Assembly (NCBI GenBank): GCA_025964685.1
Contig: JAOPYG010000009.1
Location: forward strand, 1 to 64,000
Origin: Actinoallomurus sp.
GTDB lineage: Bacteria > Actinomycetota > Actinomycetes > Streptosporangiales > Streptosporangiaceae
Direction: 5' to 3'
Length of the DNA stretch: 64,000 nt
The position numbers were made by a program, and so were the translations under genes. Below the pieces are notes generated by a model. It was not told where the DNA came from. It saw only the letters and a list, made by a program, of their open reading frames with translations, and did no database searches. Within the stretch, counting starts at the first letter, position 1, and the number at the start of each line of letters is the position of its first letter. This document shows positions 1 through 9,390 of the stretch, in pieces.

Positions 1-69
1 GGGGGAACCCGGATGGGGGCCGGGCGGCCCGGCGGCGGAGGCGTCGGTCGCGTGCGCGGAATCGGTCAT
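1..69 (-). CDS. N-terminal fragment of a CDS running off the left edge (MTDSAHATDASAAGPPGPHPGSP...)
   Basis: ATG at 69 on minus strand, open to the window edge; upstream of GH2 gene. Confidence 0.3.
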   Translation of the reverse strand, partial: MTDSAHATDASAAGPPGPHPGSP

Positions 70-139
70 GAGGCATACCTACCGGACGACCGCCCCTCGA
101 ACCAACGAGGGGTGGCCGTATCGGCCGGTCGAGGAAGGT

Positions 140-3100
140 CTAGCCGGGCGGCGCCTGCCCCGCGGACGCGCCCAGCTCCGCGATCTGCAGGAAGCCCTGG
201 GACGTCCCGGGGGCCCTGCTCGTCATGTCCATCTTCACGCTCGTGGTGCGGACCGGGTCGAAGGTGATGGTCGTCGGCTGGTTCGACCCGGCGGCCCACG
301 TGACCTTCAGGTTTCGTACGGGGACATAGCGGCCGCCGCGCAGATAGGAGACCTCGATGGCGGCCGGGAGTCCGCGGTCGGCGCCCACGGTGAAGTACGG
401 CGTGAGGGTGCCGACCGTACGGGCGTCCGGCCACGAGAGCGATACCCAGTCACGCGGGCGTGCCAGGCTGAACGCCGGCAGCAGCGCCGTCGCGCTCTTG
501 TAGTAGTAGTCGGACCAGCCTCCGGAGGTCGTGACGCCGTCCAGCATGGCGGCCGGCACCGTGCCGGGCGCGCCCGAGTAGCTCGCGTCCGCGGTGACCG
601 GCGCCGGGGTGGCGGGCGCCGCGCCGACCGACACCGGCGGGGCGGCCTTCGCGCCCGGTGTGCCGCCGGTGGTGCGGATGACGGTGGATGCGGGGCGCAG
701 CCCGGGTGAGGTGACGGTGACGGTGATCGGACCGGGTGCCGGCGCGGACCGTACGATCGCCAGCGCCTTGCCGTTGAACGCCGTGCGGGACGGTGCCTTG
801 TAGTTCTCCGCGCTCTCCTCGCGCCCGTTGTCCAGCCCGGCGAGCGACCCGCCGCTCACCGTGAAGTGGAGGAGATCGTCCGCGCCCGGAACGGTGACGC
901 CGTGGGAGTCCACGACGTCGGCGGTGACATAGGACAGCGCCTTACCGTCGGCGGCGATCGTCCGGCGGTCAGGGGACAGCCGGACCGTGGACGGCGTGCC
1001 GGCCGTCCGCAGCACGTCGGTGGCGACGACCTTCCCGTCGCGGGTGGCGACGGCCTTCAGCGTGCCCGGCGTGAACGGGACGTCCCAGGTCAGGTGCAGC
1101 TTGCCCGCGCTGCCGTTCGGGCTGGTGTAGCTGCCCGGATAGGGCCCGGAGGTCACGGTCTTGTCGTCGTGCGTGGCCTCGGTCGTCTCCAGATACCTGC
1201 GTCCGTCCGCCGTCGTCTTCTGGTCGAACCTGCGGGTGCCCAGCGACCTGCCGTTCAGGTACAGCCGCACGGTGTCGGCGTTGGAGTAGGCCCAGACCTG
1301 CACGGGCTCGCCCGGCCGGTGGTCGGTCCAGTTCATCGGCAGCAGATGGACCATCGGCTGCGTCGTCCACTGGCTCTTGAACAGGTAGTACATGTCCTTC
1401 GGGAAGCCCGCGGTGTCGACCGCGCCGAAGAAGGACGCCTTCACCGGGAAGACGTTGTACGGCGTCGGCTCGCCGATGTAGTCCATGCCCGACCACAGGA
1501 ACTCTCCGGCGAACCAGCCACGGTCGCGGTCCTTCTTCAGCCCGTACTCCCCGCTCATGGTCCACGAGGCCAGGTTGTTGTCGTAGGAGGAGGTGGCGCG
1601 CCGGCCCGGCGTGTGGTTCTCGCCGGTGTTCAGCTGCTGGGGATCCTGGTACGTGCCGCGGGTGGAGGTCTCCGAGGACGACTCGGACTCGAAGAAGAAC
1701 TTGTCCGGGTAGCGGGCGTGCAGTCCGTCCACCGAGCCCGCGGTGTTGTAGTTGAGGCCGATGCCGTCGAGCAGCTGGAGGATCTGGTCCTGGGCCGATC
1801 CGGCGGCGGGCACGCTCCGGTACTTGTCCGACCCCATGACGATGGGCCGGGTGGTGTCGATCGACTTCACGTCGGCGATGAGCCGCTTGGCGATGGGCAC
1901 ACCGACGGAGACCGACGTCGAGTCGGGGATCTCGTTGCCGATGGACCACAGGACGACCGCCGGGGAGTTCTTGGCGGCGTCGACCATCTCCTTGATGTCG
2001 GAGTCGCTGTTCGCGTCGAAGAACCGGCCGTAGTCGTACTTGACCTTCGGGGTGCGCCAGGTGTCGAACGCCTCGACCATCATCACGATGCCGAGCTCCT
2101 GGCACACCTCCACCATCGCGGGCGAGGGCGGGTTGTGCGAGGTGCGGAAGGCGTTGACGCCCATGCTCTTCATGATCTTCATCTGCCGGTACAGCGCGTC
2201 CTTGGTGACGGCCGCCCCGAGCGCGCCTCCGTCGTGGTGCAGGTCGACGCCCTGCAGCTTGGTGCGCACGCCGTTGAGGGAGAACCCGCCGTCCGGGGCG
2301 AAGGTGGCCCAGCGGATGCCGAAGGGGGTCGTCGTGGTGTCGACGGTCCGGCCCGCGACGACCACGTCGGTTCGCAGCGTGTAGAGGTCGGGGTGCTCGG
2401 TCGACCACAGGGCGGGGTGTTCGACGCGGACGTCGGCCGTCGCGGTGCCGCCGCCCGTCACGTCGGTGGTGCGCTCCCCCACCGTACGGCCATGCGGATC
2501 CTGGACCTTGGAGACCACCTGCGCGGGTCCGCCGGCCACGTCCGTGCGCACGTGCACGTCCGCGTAGCCCGCCTTGACGGTCTGGGCCAGGTCCGGCGTG
2601 GTGACGAAGACGCCGTGCCGCTGGACGTGGACCGGATCGGTCATGGTCAGCTGGACGTCGCGGTAGATGCCGCTGCCGGAGTACCACCGGCTGCTGGGCA
2701 GCTGGTTCTGCACCTTGACCGCGAGCACGTTGGGCGTCGTGCCGTCGGTGTGCGCCAGCCCGGTCAGGTCGACGTCGAAGCCGGTGTAGCCGTACGGGTG
2801 GCTACCGACCTGGCGGCCGTTGACGTAGATGACCGAGTCCATGTAGACCCCGTCGAACTCCACGGAGATCTGCCGGTGCGCCATCGACGGCGGCAGCGTG
2901 AACGTCTTGCGGTACCACCCGAGCCCACCCTGCAGGAAGCCGGTGCCGCTGTCGGTGCCGCCCTCCGGCGTCGGGTCGCGCTCGATGCTCCAGTCGTGGG
3001 GAAGGTCCACGCGGCGCCAGGCGGAGTCGTCGTAGCCGGGATCCGGGGCGTGCGCGTACGCGCCGGTGGGGTCGGTGATGCCGGCCGGGTTGGCGAGGGC

Positions 3101-3289
3101 GAACCTCCAGTCCTGGTCGAAGTCCAGGCTCCGCCCCTCGCCCGACACGTGGACGGCACCGGGGGCGCCGGCCGCGACCGGTGAGGCGTGGGTACGGGCG
3201 CCCGCGGCCGCGGGCGGTACGGCGACCAGGCAGAGCAGGACGGCCGCGAGCAGCCGGACGGTGGTCACGGCGCGGAGGTTCCCGGACAT
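140..3289 (-). CDS. Secreted glycoside hydrolase family 2 beta-galactosidase-like protein
   Basis: Signal peptide (MSGNLRAVTTVRLLAAVLLCLVAVPPAAAG), GH2 sugar-binding, Ig-like and catalytic motifs (GVNAFRTSHNPPSP, WSIGNEIPDS, WSGMDYIGEPTPYN); start chosen at 3289 inside longer ORF. Confidence 0.9.
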   Translation of the reverse strand: MSGNLRAVTTVRLLAAVLLCLVAVPPAAAGARTHASPVAAGAPGAVHVSGEGRSLDFDQDWRFALANPAGITDPTGAYAHAPDPGYDDSAWRRVDLPHDWSIERDPTPEGGTDSGTGFLQGGLGWYRKTFTLPPSMAHRQISVEFDGVYMDSVIYVNGRQVGSHPYGYTGFDVDLTGLAHTDGTTPNVLAVKVQNQLPSSRWYSGSGIYRDVQLTMTDPVHVQRHGVFVTTPDLAQTVKAGYADVHVRTDVAGGPAQVVSKVQDPHGRTVGERTTDVTGGGTATADVRVEHPALWSTEHPDLYTLRTDVVVAGRTVDTTTTPFGIRWATFAPDGGFSLNGVRTKLQGVDLHHDGGALGAAVTKDALYRQMKIMKSMGVNAFRTSHNPPSPAMVEVCQELGIVMMVEAFDTWRTPKVKYDYGRFFDANSDSDIKEMVDAAKNSPAVVLWSIGNEIPDSTSVSVGVPIAKRLIADVKSIDTTRPIVMGSDKYRSVPAAGSAQDQILQLLDGIGLNYNTAGSVDGLHARYPDKFFFESESSSETSTRGTYQDPQQLNTGENHTPGRRATSSYDNNLASWTMSGEYGLKKDRDRGWFAGEFLWSGMDYIGEPTPYNVFPVKASFFGAVDTAGFPKDMYYLFKSQWTTQPMVHLLPMNWTDHRPGEPVQVWAYSNADTVRLYLNGRSLGTRRFDQKTTADGRRYLETTEATHDDKTVTSGPYPGSYTSPNGSAGKLHLTWDVPFTPGTLKAVATRDGKVVATDVLRTAGTPSTVRLSPDRRTIAADGKALSYVTADVVDSHGVTVPGADDLLHFTVSGGSLAGLDNGREESAENYKAPSRTAFNGKALAIVRSAPAPGPITVTVTSPGLRPASTVIRTTGGTPGAKAAPPVSVGAAPATPAPVTADASYSGAPGTVPAAMLDGVTTSGGWSDYYYKSATALLPAFSLARPRDWVSLSWPDARTVGTLTPYFTVGADRGLPAAIEVSYLRGGRYVPVRNLKVTWAAGSNQPTTITFDPVRTTSVKMDMTSRAPGTSQGFLQIAELGASAGQAPPG

Positions 3290-3468
3290 CGTTGTCCTCT
3301 CAATGGTCGTCGCTGACCGACGTTCGACCTGCCGAACAAAGATCGTGAAGATGGGCCCTTGAGGATGCAATCGAACAGTCGAACCGTCAATCCTCGCGGC
3401 CGAGAAACATCGCGATGGCGCACGGTCCGCCCCGTCCGGGCACGGACGAGGCGGGCCGGCGCGTGACA

Positions 3469-4050
3469 TCAGGGGGCGTCGACGATGCTGCGGCCGCTCA
3501 TCGGGACCGCGACCGCGGCGCTCGCGTAGTCGGCCTCCACCCCGGCCTTCTCCGAGGCGTTGGGCGTGGCGTTCGCGCACGAGACGCCGCCGGTCGAGCC
3601 GGACATCAGCGACGAGCAGGGGCCGGGCTTCCTGTCCGGCAGCCCGAGGCTGTGACCGAGTTCGTGCGCCGCGATGCGGGTGGTGTTGTACCCCTCATCC
3701 ACGGCCTGCCGCCCGAACCACACCGTGCCCTGCCGGCCTGGGCGGACCGGGCCGAGCGTGGACTGCGGCCAGCCGTCGAACGCGATGACCTTGATGTCGG
3801 CGCGCTGACCGGCGGTGGCCTCGACCAGGCGGACGTTCCGGACGCTGGAGTTCCAGGAGTTGGCGCCGGCGACGACGGCGCTCCTGAACTCCGCGGCCTG
3901 GCTGTCGTCGTAGTAGAGGGTCGTCGGCTGGAGTAGCGCGTGGGCGTGCGGGGCGGCGACGGGCGAGGCGTTCGCCGCCGGGACCACGGTGATCGAGAGG
4001 GTGAGCGCGGTGGCGCCGATGAGGGTGCGGGCGGCGGTGCGGTGCAGCAT
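3469..4050 (-). CDS. Snapalysin-like secreted metalloprotease
   Basis: 193 aa, signal peptide, zinc motif AAHELGHSLGLPD followed by CSSLMSG. Confidence 0.85.
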   Translation of the reverse strand: MLHRTAARTLIGATALTLSITVVPAANASPVAAPHAHALLQPTTLYYDDSQAAEFRSAVVAGANSWNSSVRNVRLVEATAGQRADIKVIAFDGWPQSTLGPVRPGRQGTVWFGRQAVDEGYNTTRIAAHELGHSLGLPDRKPGPCSSLMSGSTGGVSCANATPNASEKAGVEADYASAAVAVPMSGRSIVDAP

Positions 4051-4225
4051 GGCGGGGGCCTTCCTCTGTTCAGGAACGGGCGGTGCCGCATGACCCGGGT
4101 CAGGTCCGCCTCAGCATATTTGTGCGACTTCGGCCCGACAAGACTGGTCATGCGGCGAAAGACCTCTTGTCACATAGCTGAATTCGGTGAGCGCCAGGAA
4201 TGGACGCCATGATGCCGTGAAACGG

Positions 4226-4618
4226 TCAGCCAATTCCGCTGATCGCCTGGGGCTCGATGACGAAGATCACGCGTACCTGGTCGCGGCCGCCGTACCAGGG
4301 GTATGGCGTCCCGAGGTATCTCCGGGCGAGCGCCTCGATGTGCTCGGCCGCGCCATCGGTGGTGATCTCGAGCACCCGGCCGCGCACCTGGAAGTAACGC
4401 GAAGGTGCCTCCGGATCCGCGACGGCCACGGCCACCCGCGGGTCCCGCTCGATGTTCCTGGTCTTCACATGGCTCTGCACGCTGTTGATGAGCACGTGCT
4501 GGCCGTCGGTGTCGACCCAGGTCTGGGTGACCTGCGGCGAACCGTCGGCCATGACGGTGGCGAGGTGGCAGATGCTCGGCCGGCGCAGCAGCGTCAGGAG
4601 TTCGTCGGTGAGTTTCAC
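4226..4618 (-). CDS. PPOX-class F420/FMN-dependent oxidoreductase
   Basis: 130 aa, split beta-barrel family: ATVMADGSPQVTQTWVDTDGQHVLINSVQSHVKTRNIERDPRVAVAV. Confidence 0.85.
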   Translation of the reverse strand: MKLTDELLTLLRRPSICHLATVMADGSPQVTQTWVDTDGQHVLINSVQSHVKTRNIERDPRVAVAVADPEAPSRYFQVRGRVLEITTDGAAEHIEALARRYLGTPYPWYGGRDQVRVIFVIEPQAISGIG

Positions 4619-4691
4619 GGTGATCTTTCAGCCGGTCGGACGGACGGACCACACCATGATCGACGATCTACCGATCACGGGACACGGCGCC

Positions 4692-5072
4692 TCAGCACGT
4701 CGAGTGGAACAGACCGCCGACCGGCCGCGACGCGGCCAGTTGGTTGTAGAGCTCGACGGCCTTCCGGGTCTCCTCCACGTGGACTTCGACGTGCCGGCTC
4801 CTGAGCAGGTCGAGTGTCTCCGGGCACGTGCCCAGCCGGAGTTCCATGCCGCGGCTCAGGACGACCACGGTGGCCCCGTGGTCGAGCAGATCGGTGACGT
4901 CGGCCGGCTGGATGCCGGGATCGTGGTGGGTGCCGGTCGCCGTCCAGTCCCAGGGCCGCCCTCCGCCCGGGTACAGGGCGAAGTCGCGGCCGGACCCCAG
5001 CCCCTCGACCTCCATGCGCCCCCACGAGATGCCGAGCACGCGAGGCGACCGGCTCTCGCTTTCGGGCGTCAT
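4692..5072 (-). CDS. Mth938-like domain protein
   Basis: 126 aa; ISWGRMEVEG...DFALYPGGGRPWDW...VVLSRGM. Confidence 0.75.
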   Translation of the reverse strand: MTPESESRSPRVLGISWGRMEVEGLGSGRDFALYPGGGRPWDWTATGTHHDPGIQPADVTDLLDHGATVVVLSRGMELRLGTCPETLDLLRSRHVEVHVEETRKAVELYNQLAASRPVGGLFHSTC

Positions 5073-5094
5073 CCCGCTCCCTGCGTACGTCGCG

Positions 5095-5520
5095 TCATGC
5101 CCGGTCGAGGCCGAGCCTGGTCAGCAACACCTCGACCGTCGGCGCCACGGTGATCCATCGGCCGTTCTGGAGCGTGAGGTAGATGACCCTGGGCTCGGCG
5201 CGCGACGGGCGGAAATCGAGGGCGAACGGCATGTCATACCCGAGATCCCCGATGAGGATCGACATCGTCGGATCGATGTCGCCGGGCGGTGACGCCTCGT
5301 CCGGCGAGCCGAGATACATCGGCAGCCGCGACTCGACGTCGGGCCAGCGGTGATTCTCGGCCTTCATGTATTCGAGCGTGTAGAAGCTTGGCTCCTGTGG
5401 CTTTTCCGTGAAGACCTGGGCCAGTTGGAGTTCGTCACCGGGCGGCGCCCAGCGCCCTTCCTCGATGGCCGAGCACAGGGCCTCGGGTAGGGGCAGACCG
5501 TTGATCTCGACGACGCTCAT
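5095..5520 (-). CDS. SUKH/SMI1-like candidate immunity protein
   Basis: ATG at 5520; SMI1/KNR4-like GDLGYDMPFALDFRPSRAEPRVIYL; 4-bp ATGA overlap with upstream gene. Confidence 0.55.
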   Translation of the reverse strand: MSVVEINGLPLPEALCSAIEEGRWAPPGDELQLAQVFTEKPQEPSFYTLEYMKAENHRWPDVESRLPMYLGSPDEASPPGDIDPTMSILIGDLGYDMPFALDFRPSRAEPRVIYLTLQNGRWITVAPTVEVLLTRLGLDRA

Positions 5521-6116
5521 ACGTCGGACCTCGCGGATCGTCCGGTCGTCCGGGCGAACGCATCCATGATCGGACCTCTCATGTGCTCGGGGACCTGAAT
5601 TCCCTCGAACGACGGGTTGTACTGGTTGACGGAACGAGAGGTCCACCTGAATCCGAAGGAGCCGTCCCCCTTCATCACCGCGACGAACCCCACGTTACTG
5701 TCACGGTCGACGCCGAGCGTCTCGGAAAGGACATGGTTCACGTCGGAATGTCCGCCATATCTTTCCACACGGTTGACCGGAACCTCTCCTGAGCGAAGCA
5801 GGGTGTCGCCGCTCGGAAAGGCCAGGAACTTTCCGGACTCGTGGTTGTACACACCCGAGAATCCTGCTCCCTCTCCGAATCGGCCGACCGTGACCGCACT
5901 GTCGGTCTTGAGATTGGACAGCGCGTCCGCCGCGTGCGCCGGCGGCAACCCGTGACGCTCCACGACGTGCGCCGCCTGCCCGGCGTGGAGTACGGGCGGA
6001 ACGGCGTGCGGCATCTCCGCGACCCGCGGGGTGTCGCGTACGGCCGCGCGCAGGAAGTCCAGGGCCGGACGGAAGAAGCCGGCCCCGAGCTGACGGCCTC
6101 CGCTAGCCATGAGCAT
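5517..6116 (-). CDS. Hypothetical protein, candidate polymorphic-toxin-type C-terminal domain
   Basis: 199-aa ORF, translationally coupled to SUKH-like gene. Confidence 0.5.
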   Translation of the reverse strand: MLMASGGRQLGAGFFRPALDFLRAAVRDTPRVAEMPHAVPPVLHAGQAAHVVERHGLPPAHAADALSNLKTDSAVTVGRFGEGAGFSGVYNHESGKFLAFPSGDTLLRSGEVPVNRVERYGGHSDVNHVLSETLGVDRDSNVGFVAVMKGDGSFGFRWTSRSVNQYNPSFEGIQVPEHMRGPIMDAFARTTGRSARSDV

Positions 6117-6248
6117 CCCCGCTGAAGAAAGCCCGCCATGGTCCGGTCACCGGTGGACCGCCCCCGCGGGAGCGCTCCGATGGTCGCGCGGTCCGACTCT
6201 AGCCAGAACGGCCGCCCTCCGTACATCATCCGGCGCCCGCGGCCGGGC

Positions 6249-7262
6249 TCATGCCCGGGCGGGATGGGCAAGGGGCTCGCCTCGGAGGTAGTGGCCGACG
6301 TCCTCGGCGAGGATCCGCGCCGCGTTGGCGGCGGTCTGCCGGCTCGCGCCGGCCAGGTGCGGTGTCAGCACGACGCCGGGGGTGGTGAGCAGCCGAGAGC
6401 CGGCCGGGATCGGCTCCTCGGGGAACACGTCGAACGCGGCGCCGAACAGGTGCCCGCCGTCGATCGCGTCGCAGACGGCGTCGTAGTCCAGCAGTGCGCC
6501 CCGCGCGCAGTTGACGACGATCGCGCCGGCCGGCATGGCGGCGAGCTGCGGCGCGCCGATCATCCCGGTGGTCTCCGGGGTGACACGGGCGTGCAGCGTG
6601 ACGACCTGCGCGCGGGACAGCAGCTCGTCCAGGGTCACGAGTTCGGCGACGGCGCTCTCGGTGACGTACGGGTCGTGGAGGAGCACGTGCGCGCCGAAGG
6701 CGGCGAGCAGTTCGGCGACCCGGTGCCCGACCGCGCCACCGCCGACCAGGCCCACCGTGCTGCCGCGGAGTTCGGTGCCGACGTCGTCGTAGCGGTAGTA
6801 GTCGCTGCGCCACCGGCCGGCGGCCAGCTCGGCGTGGGTCTGCGGGATGCGGCGCGCGGCGGCCAGGATCATGCCGAGCGTGTGCTCGGCCGTGGCGCCC
6901 GCGTTGCGGCCGGGCGCGCAGCTGACGGCGACGCCGTGCTCGGCCGCGGCCCGCAGGTTGGCGTTGACCGGGCCGCCGCGGCCGATGCCGATCAGCTTGA
7001 GGCTCGGGCTCGCCTCGATGACGCGGCGGGTCAGCGGAGCCATCTGGGTCAGGCAGATCTCGGCGTCCCCCAGTGCGTCGATGAGCTGTTCCTCGGTGCC
7101 GGACGCCTCGTCGACCTCGGCCACCCGCCCGAACGGCACCAGCGGCCAGTCCAGGGTGAGCTCGGCGAACTCCAGGTCACCGGCGACCTGCTCCCGTAGG
7201 GCGTCGATGAGCAGCCGGTTGAGGACGAAGTGGTCTCCGGCCGCGAGCACGCGGGTGGTCAT
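6249..7262 (-). CDS. D-isomer-specific 2-hydroxyacid dehydrogenase
   Basis: GLVGGGAVGHRVAELLAAFGAHVLLHDPY Rossmann motif; NCARGALLDYDAV; HLAGASRQT. Confidence 0.9.
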   Translation of the reverse strand: MTTRVLAAGDHFVLNRLLIDALREQVAGDLEFAELTLDWPLVPFGRVAEVDEASGTEEQLIDALGDAEICLTQMAPLTRRVIEASPSLKLIGIGRGGPVNANLRAAAEHGVAVSCAPGRNAGATAEHTLGMILAAARRIPQTHAELAAGRWRSDYYRYDDVGTELRGSTVGLVGGGAVGHRVAELLAAFGAHVLLHDPYVTESAVAELVTLDELLSRAQVVTLHARVTPETTGMIGAPQLAAMPAGAIVVNCARGALLDYDAVCDAIDGGHLFGAAFDVFPEEPIPAGSRLLTTPGVVLTPHLAGASRQTAANAARILAEDVGHYLRGEPLAHPARA

Positions 7263-7912
7263 AGGGTCCTTTCTCGTACGGCCTTGACGGCCTCGATGGG
7301 CGTGTTGAACTCCAGCAGCGCGGCCTGCCGGTCCAACCCGCCCGGCGGACGGGTCAGGCTGATCTCGGTCAGGCCGCAGTTGCGCAGCGCCGGGAAGATC
7401 CGCCGATAGTCGCGAAGGGGCACGCCGATCAGTTCGCACAGCGCGAGCCGGATCGCGGTGGTGTGCGCGACGACGAGGATCCGGTCCTCGGGATACCGGT
7501 CCGCGAGCTCGAAGAGGCAGCCGGTGAACCGGCGCACCGCCTCGGTCGGGTCCTCTCCGCCGGGCAGGTGGTCGGTGACCGGGTCGGCGCGGAACGCCTG
7601 GAGCGCCTCGGGGAACCGCTCGTGCATCTCGGCCGACGTGAGGCCCTCGCCGTGCCCGAAGTCCAGTTCGCGCAGCCGCTCGTCCACGTGCGGCCGGACG
7701 CCTATCGCCTCGGCGCAGGGGGTGGCGGTGAGCTGGGCGCGGGTCAGGGTGGAGGTCCATACGGCGGCGAGCCGGGCGGTACGGGCCCAGGCCGCGAGCT
7801 GCTGCGCCTGCTCCAGGCCGCGCGTGGTCAGGGCGATGTCGCTGACGCCCGCGTAGCGGTTCTCCGCGTGCCACTCCGTCTCTCCGTGCCGGACCAGGAC
7901 GAGCTGGGTCAT
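7259..7912 (-). CDS. Histidine phosphatase family protein
   Basis: LVLVRHGETEWHAENRYAG, RILVVAHTTAIR. Confidence 0.9.
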   Translation of the reverse strand: MTQLVLVRHGETEWHAENRYAGVSDIALTTRGLEQAQQLAAWARTARLAAVWTSTLTRAQLTATPCAEAIGVRPHVDERLRELDFGHGEGLTSAEMHERFPEALQAFRADPVTDHLPGGEDPTEAVRRFTGCLFELADRYPEDRILVVAHTTAIRLALCELIGVPLRDYRRIFPALRNCGLTEISLTRPPGGLDRQAALLEFNTPIEAVKAVRERTL

Positions 7913-9390
7913 CGTGGCGTCCCCCTCTGCGTTCGCGCCGCCCGCGTGCGTGCGTGGGCGGCCGTCGGTGCGGGCAGCCAGCCGCGCCGCTCCAGCTCAC
8001 CTACCAGCCGCAGGTAGGCCTCATCGAACCGGCCGGACCCGGGCCCTGGGTCAATCGTCTCGCGGACCGCGACCATCGCCGCGGCGACCTCCGCGACCCG
8101 GCGGCCGGGTGAGGCGGCCAGGACGGCGGCGCCGAGCGCGGCCTCGGGATGGGCCGGCAGGATCACCGGCCGCCCGAGCACGTCGGCGCGGAGCCGGCAC
8201 CAGTACGCGCTGCGGGCCGCGCCGCCGGTGAGGGTCAGGTCACCGCCGGTCGGCGCGCCCAGCAGGTCGAGGTGGTCGAAGCAGAGCCGTTCGAGGTACG
8301 CGACGCCCTGCAGGATCGCGGCGTAGTCGTCGGTCTCGTCGCCGGTGCCGCCGAGCAGGAAGCCGCGCGCGTCCGGCGCGGCGAACGGGAACCGCTCGCC
8401 CGGCGAGACCAGCGGGTACGCGAGGGCGCGCGCGGGTTCGTGCCGGGCGGCCAGGCGGTCCAGTTCGCGCAGGTCACGACCGGGGAAGTCGCGGGAGATG
8501 GCGCCGGCTCCGGTGCTCGACGCGCCGCCGGGCAGCCACTCGCCGTCCGGCGCGCGGTGAGAGTACACCGCGCCGTAAGGGTCGTGCACGAGCTCACTGG
8601 TGACGCCCTTGAGCACGAGCGTGGTACCGAGCACGGAGTTCCAGGAACCCGCGGTCAACCGGCCGGCGCCGAGCTGCGCGGCGCAGCCGTCGGTCATGCC
8701 GGCGACGATCGGCGTGCCCTCGGGGATGCCGGTGACCTCGGCCGCGGCCGCGCAGACGGCACCGAGCGGGGTGCCGGAGCGTACGAGCGGCGGGAGCACC
8801 TCGGCGGGTACGCCGAGCGCGTCGAGGACGTCGGCCGGCCAGCGTTCGTCGATCAGGTGGGCGCCGGTCTTCAGCGCGTTGCTCAGATCGGCGGGCACCG
8901 GATGCCCGGCCAGTCGCCGGTTGACGAAGTCGGCCTGGTGAGCGAGGTAAGCCGGTCCGCGGTGGCGCTCCAGCAGCCAGAGCAGCTTCGGCAGCGCCCA
9001 GGCCGGCTGCATCCGCCGGTAGCCGAGCTCCTGCCAGAGCTCCGCGCCGGCCTCGTTGACCCGCTCGGCCTCCGCGGCCGCGCGCGTGTCGTCGTACATC
9101 AGGCCCGGCGTGAGCGGGGTCCCGTCGCGGTCGGTGAGCAGGATCGTGCCGGACGTGCCGTCCACGGCGACGGCTCGCACGGCGCCGGGCCGCACGCCGT
9201 CGAGCGCACGCCCGCAGGCCGTGGCGACCGCCCGCCACCAGTCCTCGGGGTCCTGCTCGTGCCGGCCCTCCTCGCGCCGGCCGGTCAGGGCGTGCGCGCC
9301 GGAGCCGGCGATCTCACCGGTGGCCGTCACGGCGAGCGCGCGGACGCTCTGCGTGCCCAGGTCGATGCCGAGCCAGACGGCCTCGGTCAT
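7909..9390 (-). CDS. FGGY-family carbohydrate kinase 2
   Basis: MTEAVWLGIDLGTQSVRALAV..., LTLTGGAARSAYWCRLRADVLGRPV. Confidence 0.88.
   Translation of the reverse strand: MTEAVWLGIDLGTQSVRALAVTATGEIAGSGAHALTGRREEGRHEQDPEDWWRAVATACGRALDGVRPGAVRAVAVDGTSGTILLTDRDGTPLTPGLMYDDTRAAAEAERVNEAGAELWQELGYRRMQPAWALPKLLWLLERHRGPAYLAHQADFVNRRLAGHPVPADLSNALKTGAHLIDERWPADVLDALGVPAEVLPPLVRSGTPLGAVCAAAAEVTGIPEGTPIVAGMTDGCAAQLGAGRLTAGSWNSVLGTTLVLKGVTSELVHDPYGAVYSHRAPDGEWLPGGASSTGAGAISRDFPGRDLRELDRLAARHEPARALAYPLVSPGERFPFAAPDARGFLLGGTGDETDDYAAILQGVAYLERLCFDHLDLLGAPTGGDLTLTGGAARSAYWCRLRADVLGRPVILPAHPEAALGAAVLAASPGRRVAEVAAAMVAVRETIDPGPGSGRFDEAYLRLVGELERRGWLPAPTAAHARTRAARTQRGTPR

Noticed and set aside
866-3184. 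Very long ORFs antisense to the GH2 gene (866..3184 +, 969..2687 -)
   Set aside because: Arg/Val/Gly/Pro-rich shadow ORFs created by high third-position GC; no domain motifs, while the GH2 frame has clear catalytic motifs.
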